Shown piece after piece: positions 6,416-11,625 of a stretch of DNA of 11,625 bases. Where the stretch lies: assembly GCA_049680625.1 (NCBI GenBank), contig JBAUID010000123.1, positions 1 to 11,625 of the forward strand, given 5' to 3'. The DNA is from JAUIAI01 sp049680625 (lineage in GTDB: Bacteria; Pseudomonadota; Gammaproteobacteria; Burkholderiales; Burkholderiaceae_E). A model generated the notes under the pieces. The model had not been told where the DNA came from. It was given only the letters and a program-made list of their open reading frames with translations, and did not search any database. Both the position numbers and the translations under genes were made by a program. Position 1 is the stretch's first letter. Each line of letters opens with the position of its first letter.

Positions 6416-7144
6416 ATGAGAGTAGCTGTTCTGGAAGATGACGTCGTCCAGCAAAAAACCCTCGAAGGGGCGCTAGCCGTTGCAGGCATTGATGCAAAAA
6501 TATTTGGTACCGGAAAAGAATTTAAGTTTGGAACCCGCCGCGAGAGCTTCGACGCGATGGTGCTGGACTGGACGGTACCTGATACGACGGGCATAGAAGT
6601 GCTGCGCTCGCTACGCAGTGCAGGGGTAAATGTGCCGGTGCTGTTTACAACCGTACGCGACGCAGAACAAGACATCATCGAAGCCCTGAAAGCTGGTGCT
6701 GATGACTACATGATTAAGCCGTTGCGCAGCGGTGAAATGATTGCCCGTCTTCGGGCTATTGTGCGCCGTGCCCAGCCACCAACAACCGATGAGCGGGTAT
6801 TAGAGTACGGGGCTTACCATTTTGATATTCGCTCGCAAGCGTTAAAAGTGAACGGTGAGGTTGTTAACCTGACCCAGAAAGAATTCGAACTGGGGCTAAT
6901 GCTGTTCCGCAATATTGGTAAGCCGTTATCCCGCGGGCATATTCGGGAGGAGGTCTGGGGGCATGATTTTGATATGCCGTCGCGAACTCTCGATACTCAC
7001 ATTTCCCGGGTGAGAACCAAACTGAACCTTCGGCCTGAAGCCGGCTTCCTGCTCGCGCCAGTGTACAGTTATGGTTACCGCCTGGAGGATCTGGCAGCGG
7101 AAACCGACAATAAGTCAGCGGGTGTGCCTGACACTACCGGTTAG
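6416..7144 (+). CDS. OmpR/PhoB-family response regulator (orphan)
   Basis: 242 residues in two domains. The receiver (1-115) has acidic residues E7/D8/D9, phospho-acceptor Asp51 in VLDWTVPD, Thr79 in LFTTVRD and Lys101 in MIKPL, so the full phosphorylation set is intact. The winged-helix domain (about 127-225) has NLTQKEFEL, the recognition-helix region SRTLDTHISRVRTKL (189-203) and the wing YSYGYRL. A short acidic tail of about 20 residues follows. It should act as a phosphorylation-controlled DNA-binding regulator. I chose ATG 6416 because GGGGAG lies 6 nt upstream and the receiver strand begins at once; a 17-codon longer start at 6365 would cross the inverted repeat. No histidine kinase is adjacent on either side, so its signal and targets are unknown. 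The neighbouring exported pair or the dioxygenase unit are guesses as targets. Confidence 0.93.
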   Translation: MRVAVLEDDVVQQKTLEGALAVAGIDAKIFGTGKEFKFGTRRESFDAMVLDWTVPDTTGIEVLRSLRSAGVNVPVLFTTVRDAEQDIIEALKAGADDYMIKPLRSGEMIARLRAIVRRAQPPTTDERVLEYGAYHFDIRSQALKVNGEVVNLTQKEFELGLMLFRNIGKPLSRGHIREEVWGHDFDMPSRTLDTHISRVRTKLNLRPEAGFLLAPVYSYGYRLEDLAAETDNKSAGVPDTTG

Positions 7145-7160
7145 CGCTGTTTCTTAGATC

Positions 7161-7199
7161 CAACCGTCAGCCCCAACCGCCAGCCCCAACCGCCGGCCC
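7161..7199. repeat. 13-bp tandem repeat, three copies
   Basis: CAACCGTCAGCCC, CAACCGCCAGCCC and CAACCGCCGGCCC follow head to tail at 7161-7173, 7174-7186 and 7187-7199, differing by single substitutions. They lie 17 bp after the response regulator stop and directly before the candidate terminator. The strand reading from the right is purine-rich. Confidence 0.9.
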
Positions 7200-7204
7200 C
7201 GACA

Positions 7205-7238
7205 CCGAACACTATCAGCCCGTGTCTATCGGTTTTTT
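7205..7238 (+). terminator. Probable intrinsic terminator after the response regulator
   Basis: CCGAACAC pairs with GTGT and TCGG, with a 3-nt CTA bulge in the right arm and a 9-nt loop, followed at once by six T (7233-7238). The bulge makes the stem imperfect, so strength is uncertain, but the position, between the response regulator stop and the PhyH start, fits. Confidence 0.5.
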
Positions 7239-7270
7239 ATTGTGTTCACGCCACTGTATTTCAAAAGTCT

Positions 7271-8125
7271 ATGTCCACTAATCACCCGACCGCGCAGACC
7301 ATCGTTGAGCGTTATCAGCGCGATGGTTTCTATTTGCCCTATAACGTTATCAGCGAAGCGCAGGCCGGGGAAATTCGGGATGATCTGGAAGCGGGTGAGC
7401 AACAGCTGTCGCAGCAACCGGCCGAACTGGCTTTGCTACGCAGCTATCCCGCGCAATTGCTCCCGTCTTTTTCAGCTCTGATTCGGCATCCTCGACTGAT
7501 CGCGGCTGCATCACAAGTACTGGGGCCGGACCTGCTGGTCTGGGGCAGTGGGCTGTTTATCAAAGAAGCGAATACCCAGAGTTTTGTCAGCTGGCATCAA
7601 GACCTCACGTATTGGGGCTTGGATGATGCTGAAGAAATGACTGCCTGGGTCGCATTATCGCCCTCTACCCCTGAAAGCGGTGGTATGCGGTTTATACCGG
7701 GCAGTCACCAGAAGCAGCTGGTTGCCCATAGCGACTCTTTTGATGAGAACAACTTGCTTACCCGCGGCCAGGAAATTTCTGTTGAAGTTGATGAGTCGGC
7801 GGCGGCTGATGTTTTACTTAAACCGGGGCAGGCATCGTTACATCATGGCCACTTATTTCATGCCTCAGGCCCGAATACGACAAACGATCGCCGCATAGGC
7901 GTGGCGATCAGATATATCCGGCCGACGATGAAACAAAAAAGTGGTGACCGCACCCTGGTAAACCACGTAAGTGGCGAAGACCGGTATAACAACTTTACGG
8001 TTGGCGCGCCGCCAGCTGACAGACTACAGGCCGCCGATTTTGCTCTGTGTCGGGCTGATGCTGAAATCAAAGCCCGGCTCTTGTACGAGGGGGCTGAAAA
8101 AAGTGGTGGCAAAAGGTATAAATAG
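7271..8125 (+). CDS. Phytanoyl-CoA dioxygenase (PhyH) family Fe(II)/2-oxoglutarate oxygenase
   Basis: 284 residues, normal for the family. The iron-binding triad is visible: His109 and Asp111 in SWHQDLTYWGL (107-117) and His197 in HHGHLFHASGPN (191-202). Arg207/Arg208 (NDRRIGVAIRY) are the likely 2-oxoglutarate carboxylate ligands. SGGMRFIPGSH (136-146) is the conserved family loop. These enzymes hydroxylate, and sometimes halogenate or cleave, a small organic substrate using O2, with release of CO2 and succinate. An Asp in the HxD position argues for hydroxylation rather than halogenation. The substrate is not predictable from sequence. The ATG at 7271 has no clear Shine-Dalgarno, and the upstream terminator-like element leaves little room for a leader. 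The gene is followed after 43 bp by a small ORF and a TauE/SafE exporter on the same strand, which suggests a shared pathway. Confidence 0.9.
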   Translation: MSTNHPTAQTIVERYQRDGFYLPYNVISEAQAGEIRDDLEAGEQQLSQQPAELALLRSYPAQLLPSFSALIRHPRLIAAASQVLGPDLLVWGSGLFIKEANTQSFVSWHQDLTYWGLDDAEEMTAWVALSPSTPESGGMRFIPGSHQKQLVAHSDSFDENNLLTRGQEISVEVDESAAADVLLKPGQASLHHGHLFHASGPNTTNDRRIGVAIRYIRPTMKQKSGDRTLVNHVSGEDRYNNFTVGAPPADRLQAADFALCRADAEIKARLLYEGAEKSGGKRYK

Positions 8126-8168
8126 CGGTCACTGTCCCTACAGACCGGTACAGCCACCGAGGATACAA

Positions 8169-8252
8169 ATGACGGAAATATTTGAAAAACGTCGTTCAGT
8201 CTGGCCTGTTTTCATTCGCGGCGCCTCGGTGACTTCAGTGGCCTTTAATTAA
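8169..8252 (+). CDS. Small ORF (27 aa) coupled to the TauE/SafE gene
   Basis: An ATG at 8169 is preceded by GAGGA with a 5-nt gap, the best ribosome site in this stretch. The 27-residue product begins MTEIFEKRRSVWPVFIRG and ends in a short, mildly hydrophobic tail. It resembles no family I know. Its TAA stop overlaps the TauE/SafE ATG by one base (TAATG), and that gene has no Shine-Dalgarno of its own, which suggests translational coupling. It could be a leader peptide whose translation controls the exporter, a genuine small protein, or only a ribosome-delivery device. Confidence 0.5.
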   Translation: MTEIFEKRRSVWPVFIRGASVTSVAFN

Positions 8253-9013
8253 TGAGCGCGTTTGCTGAATATTCGCCCCTTATATTGCTATGGTGTGCAT
8301 TTGCATTGTGGTGCGGCGGCCTTATTAAAGGCGCGCTCGGGGTTGGCACACCGTTGCTGACTGTGCCGATGATGGCCTTTGTTCTTCCGCCCCAGGTGGC
8401 GATTGCGATCATGGCGTTCCCAGTGGTCATCGCCAATGTCTGGCAGTTTATCCAGGCGCCAAAATCGACGGGTGTAATTAAGGACTTCCTGCCCGCCGGG
8501 CTGGCTATTGCGGTCGGCTCGGCAATCGGGACCCGCATACTGGTCAGCCTGGACGAACGCGTACTACTAATTACCGTTGGCTTTTTTGTGATTGTATTCA
8601 CCTTGCTGCAAGGCTCGCGCCACCGATTTCAAATTGAGCAGCGTTACCTGTGGCCGGCTGGTATCGGGTTCGGCCTGGCAGCCGGAATGATTGGTGGTTT
8701 GTCGTCGATGTTCGGGCCAATGATGGTGTTGTACATGGTGTCGATCAGCAACTTGTCCAAAGAGCGCTTTGTCACCGGTATCAGTTTTTTGTACCTATGG
8801 GCGGTTATCCCGTGGACCGGACAATTATTCTATCGAGACTTGCTCGACTATCCGGTCTGGTTGTACTCGGCAGTCGGTGTGATTCCGGTTGTACTGGGCA
8901 TGACCGTTGGGCAGCGTATTCGCCAGCATATCAGCGAAGCACATTTTAACGTCGCGATACGCTGGGTTCTGTTTGTATCTGCCGGGTCACTGATTCTGCG
9001 CGCATTACGCTAA
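8252..9013 (+). CDS. TauE/SafE-family membrane exporter
   Basis: 253 residues, close to the family norm, with about eight predicted membrane segments. The internal duplication typical of TauE/SafE is visible: GGLIKGALGVGTPLLTVPMM (22-41) in half one and AGMIGGLSSMFGPMMVLYMV (144-163) in half two, separated by a cytoplasmic-looking charged stretch (GSRHRFQIEQRY, 121-132). Characterised members export sulfite or sulfur-containing organic anions, or are implicated in their uptake; the substrate here is not known. The start ATG overlaps the stop of the small ORF at 8169-8252 and lacks its own ribosome site. The stop overlaps the convergent peptidase stop by 4 bp. With the PhyH dioxygenase it probably forms one operon, and oxygenase plus anion exporter is a plausible sulfonate or organic-acid handling pair (inference). 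Confidence 0.9.
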   Translation: MSAFAEYSPLILLWCAFALWCGGLIKGALGVGTPLLTVPMMAFVLPPQVAIAIMAFPVVIANVWQFIQAPKSTGVIKDFLPAGLAIAVGSAIGTRILVSLDERVLLITVGFFVIVFTLLQGSRHRFQIEQRYLWPAGIGFGLAAGMIGGLSSMFGPMMVLYMVSISNLSKERFVTGISFLYLWAVIPWTGQLFYRDLLDYPVWLYSAVGVIPVVLGMTVGQRIRQHISEAHFNVAIRWVLFVSAGSLILRALR

Positions 9014-11151
9014 GCTGAGCTTGCCCCTTTCAGGGTTGGCGCAAGCCCGGCTACCTGCAGTGCAAAAGCCTGCACCAGGGCAACCTCTTTCAGTCGGTCG
9101 AAACGCCCTGATGCGCCGCCATGGCCGGCGTCCATATTGGTTTTCAGCATCAACGGATGATCGTCGACTTTTAAGGCGCGCAATTTTGCAACCCATTTTG
9201 CGGGCTCCCAGTAGGTAACGCGTGGGTCGGTCAGACCGGCCAGCACAAGCATTGACGGGTAGTTGATGGCGCGTACGTTGTCGACTGGCGAGTAAGCCGC
9301 GATGTAGTTATAGGCCTGCTTGTCTTCAATCGGGTTTCCCCATTCCGGCCACTCTGGCGGGGTGAGTGGCAGGCTGTCGTCGAGCATGGTGGTCAAAACA
9401 TCAACAAACGGAACTTCAGCAATAACGCCGGCGAAATTTTGTGGCGCCATGTTGGCAACCGCCCCCATTAACATGCCACCGGCAGAACCGCCCTGGGCGA
9501 TTAAACGATCATGGGTAGTGAATTTCTTACTGGTCAGGTGCTCGGAGGCGGCAATAAAGTCGGTAAATGTATTGCGCTTAAATTCACGGCGCCCGAGCTT
9601 ATACCAGCGAAACCCCTTGTCTTTGCCGCCGCGGATATGGGCAATCGCGTAAACGAATCCCCGGTTGACCAGGGACAACGCGTTGGTGCTGAATCCGGCT
9701 GGTATTGACATGCCGTAGGCACCGTAGCCATAAAGCAGGCAGGGAGCCGATCCGTCCAGTGGCGTGTCACGGTGATACAGCACCGACACCGGTACGGTTT
9801 CACCGTCAGGGGCCGGTGCGTACAGACGAACCGTGCGGTAATGTGCCGGGTCGTGGCCCGAGGGGATTACCTGTTCTTTGCGCAAACTGCGCTCGCCGGT
9901 TGTGACGTTGTAGTCAAAAACCTGCGATGGTGTTGTCATTGATGAGTAGGTGAACCGGATCGTATCGGTATCAAACTCATAGCCGTCTGACATGCTGAGT
10001 GAATACGCGGGTTCGTCAAAGGCAATTGATTTTTCTTCGGGTTTTCCATCGCCAGATATCAGGTTGGCAATGGTGGCAACGTCGGTAATAACAATTCGCG
10101 GAACACCGTTTTCCCGTTCCAGCCGAACCATGAAATTTTTGTAAACGGTATGCGACAGAATCAGTCGCCCGGGTTGATGTGGTTCGAGATCGCGCCAGTT
10201 TTCTTTTTGTGGCATCTGCGCTGACACTGCAACCAGCTTGAAGTCTTCGGCATTGTCCGCATTGGTCAGAATGATCAAGACGTCATCGTTTTCATCGACC
10301 GAGTACTCAACACCGGTCTCGCGGGCACGAATCAGGCGAGGGGCATCGGTTGGTTTGTCCGCCGGGATAATCCACGCCTCAGAGGTTTCATGGTCATGTA
10401 TGTCGATGACAATCAATTTGCCCGACTGGGTCAGACCCACAGACATAAAAAAACCCGCGTCTTTTTCTTCAAAGACCAAGACGTCGTCCGCCGGCTGCGA
10501 GCCAATTTTGTGCCGGAACAATTTTGACGGCCGGTGGTTATCGTCCTGGCGGATGTAAAAGAGGTATTGATTGTCGGCCGAGAAAGTTGCGTCGCCGGCT
10601 GTATCCTCAATCCGGGTGGCCATGTCTTTCCCGGTGGTCGTATCGCGAATCCGCAAGCAGTAATACTCCGAGCCTTTGTCGTCGTATGCCCAGGCAAGCA
10701 TCGAATGGTCCGGAGAGTGAGTGAGTCCGCCAAGGTCAAAGTAAGCCTGGCCTTCGGCCTGTGCATCGCCGTCGAGCAGAACGGTCTCGTTACCACCATC
10801 GCGGGTGGTCCGGACAAACCGGGGATGTTGCCCGCCGGTGACGTATCTGATGCCATAAGCATACGGGCCGTCGGGTGAGGGCACTGAACTGTCGTCTTCT
10901 TTGATTCGCCCCTTCATCTCGGTGAACAGTTCTCCTTGCAGCGTTTCGGTCGGCGCCATCAGTTGTTCCTGATAGGTGTTTTCTGCATCGAGATAGCTAC
11001 GAATGTCCGGATCCAGAACCGACGGGTCACGCATTACCTGCTGCCAGTTTTTTGCCCGCAGCCACGCGTAGTTGTCGGTTCTCGAGATGCCGTGGGTTTG
11101 CATGGTGACGGGTCGGATAGGGGCGCGCGGTGGTTCAGGCAGTTTTGTCAT
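9010..11151 (-). CDS. ptrB: Oligopeptidase B (S9 prolyl oligopeptidase family)
   Basis: 713 residues, slightly longer than the roughly 690 of E. coli PtrB. An N-terminal segment (1-80) and a seven-bladed propeller region (about 80-420) precede the alpha/beta-hydrolase domain. The catalytic triad is Ser556 in QGGSAGGMLMG, Asp642 in GLTDPRVTYWEPAKW and His677 in DAGHGGASGRFD; the Asp-His spacing of 35 matches E. coli as I recall it. PEWPEWGNP (about 598-606) corresponds to the acidic S1-pocket loop that gives cleavage after Lys or Arg in short peptides. The first Glu is kept while one position reads Pro. No signal peptide is seen, so it should be cytoplasmic. DNYAWLR (26-32) is the typical N-terminal family motif. 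The ATG at 11151 has only a weak ribosome site (GAGAA). It converges on, and overlaps by 4 bp, the TauE/SafE gene and is divergent from the gene at 11230. Confidence 0.93.
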   Translation of the reverse strand: MTKLPEPPRAPIRPVTMQTHGISRTDNYAWLRAKNWQQVMRDPSVLDPDIRSYLDAENTYQEQLMAPTETLQGELFTEMKGRIKEDDSSVPSPDGPYAYGIRYVTGGQHPRFVRTTRDGGNETVLLDGDAQAEGQAYFDLGGLTHSPDHSMLAWAYDDKGSEYYCLRIRDTTTGKDMATRIEDTAGDATFSADNQYLFYIRQDDNHRPSKLFRHKIGSQPADDVLVFEEKDAGFFMSVGLTQSGKLIVIDIHDHETSEAWIIPADKPTDAPRLIRARETGVEYSVDENDDVLIILTNADNAEDFKLVAVSAQMPQKENWRDLEPHQPGRLILSHTVYKNFMVRLERENGVPRIVITDVATIANLISGDGKPEEKSIAFDEPAYSLSMSDGYEFDTDTIRFTYSSMTTPSQVFDYNVTTGERSLRKEQVIPSGHDPAHYRTVRLYAPAPDGETVPVSVLYHRDTPLDGSAPCLLYGYGAYGMSIPAGFSTNALSLVNRGFVYAIAHIRGGKDKGFRWYKLGRREFKRNTFTDFIAASEHLTSKKFTTHDRLIAQGGSAGGMLMGAVANMAPQNFAGVIAEVPFVDVLTTMLDDSLPLTPPEWPEWGNPIEDKQAYNYIAAYSPVDNVRAINYPSMLVLAGLTDPRVTYWEPAKWVAKLRALKVDDHPLMLKTNMDAGHGGASGRFDRLKEVALVQAFALQVAGLAPTLKGASSA

Positions 11152-11229
11152 GGATTCTCAGCAAGAGGCTTTCAACGGTTGATCCTGATAATCTAAGGGA
11201 TTGCATTCTTCTGCGGATTGATACCCACA

Positions 11230-11625
11230 ATGACTGTTGTTCCCGCTCAACCGGTTGACCCCAAATACAACACACCGTTTCCAAATGCAGGGCCGTTGGT
11301 TCAAGACTGGGTTGAACGCTTCAACCAGGCCCTCACCCAGGCTGACACTAGTGGTTTGAAGCTGTTGTTTGAGATGGACAGCCACTGGCGCAATGTGCTG
11401 GGTATTGGCTGGCGTTTTGCAACAATCAGTGGGCGCGATTCTTTATGTGACACATTACACACCGAGGCCGGCCATGCAAAGGCTGCAGCGTTCGTTGTGC
11501 ATCCGGGCCGGCTGTTACCGACGCATACGGAACGCGCCGGGGAGCCTGTTGTCGAGTCGGCGATTGCTTTTCAGTCCAGGGAGGGGCAGGGGCTTGGTTT
11601 GCTGAGACTGCGCCGCAGCGATGAC
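11230..11625 (+). CDS. N-terminal part of a probable flavin-containing monooxygenase, cut by right edge
   Basis: 132 codons are open to the window end. The segment resembles the NTF2/SnoaL-like N-terminal domain found on about 600-residue flavin-containing monooxygenase-like NAD(P)/FAD oxidoreductases: QDWVERFNQALTQAD (25-39), LLFEMDSHWRNVLGIGWRF (45-63), TISGRDSL (65-72), and a closing beta segment ESAIAFQSREGQGLGLLRL (109-127). That order matches the family as I recall it. The FAD-binding GxGxxG motif would come after the edge, so the catalytic part is inferred, not seen. The ATG at 11230 has no clear ribosome site; an in-frame TTG at 11215 is an alternative start, and a TAA at 11194 bounds the frame upstream. 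GATAAT (11187-11192) could be a -10 box, but no matching -35 is visible. It is divergent from ptrB, with a 78-bp gap. Confidence 0.7.
   Translation, partial: MTVVPAQPVDPKYNTPFPNAGPLVQDWVERFNQALTQADTSGLKLLFEMDSHWRNVLGIGWRFATISGRDSLCDTLHTEAGHAKAAAFVVHPGRLLPTHTERAGEPVVESAIAFQSREGQGLGLLRLRRSDD

Noticed and set aside
7161..7199. Possible start of a CRISPR array or iteron origin
   Set aside because: The units are directly adjacent with no spacers, there are only three, and no cas or replication gene is nearby.
8245..8601. 118-codon minus-strand ORF inside the TauE/SafE gene
   Set aside because: The sense frame has the two family repeats and membrane pattern; the antisense product has no recognisable features.
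10431..10862. 143-codon minus-strand ORF inside ptrB
   Set aside because: It is a frame-shifted shadow of the oligopeptidase B propeller region, which is intact in its own frame.

Overview
The window looks like about 11.6 kb of chromosome from a gammaproteobacterium of moderate GC content, probably free-living or marine. This rests on the family mix: an FadA-like thiolase, oligopeptidase B, AbrB and TauE/SafE membrane proteins, a DUF1800/DUF1501 pair, and a perfectly symmetrical CRP-type palindrome. No 16S rRNA or other strong phylogenetic marker is present, so genus or species cannot be given. I see no phage genes, transposase, integrase, CRISPR array, tRNA or rRNA.

Left part, minus strand (1-2700): a co-directional cluster read right to left. 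It holds a thiolase (acetyl-CoA C-acyltransferase), a small DHCW-motif cupin, and an AbrB-family membrane protein cut by the left edge. The junctions carry a stem-loop, a 12-bp direct repeat and an 11-bp triple tandem repeat.

Middle, plus strand (2701-7144): a 348-bp divergent intergenic region with a candidate sigma70-like promoter and a CRP-type site precedes a DUF1800 lipoprotein and a DUF1501 protein with a twin-arginine signal. These two form a conserved but functionally uncharacterised exported pair. After 150 bp comes an OmpR/PhoB-type response regulator with no kinase beside it. A 13-bp triple tandem repeat and a probable intrinsic terminator follow it.

Right part (7145-11625): a PhyH-family Fe(II)/2-oxoglutarate dioxygenase, a 27-codon small ORF with a good ribosome binding site, and a TauE/SafE exporter whose start codon overlaps the small ORF's stop (TAATG). 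These probably form one transcription unit. It converges on, and overlaps by 4 bp, an oligopeptidase B gene on the minus strand. Divergent from the peptidase, the right edge holds the first 132 codons of a protein resembling the N-terminal NTF2-like part of flavin-containing monooxygenases.

Most genes are ordinary metabolic or transport genes. The parts most worth a second look are the DUF1800/DUF1501 export module with its CRP-like control site, and the dioxygenase / small ORF / TauE unit.
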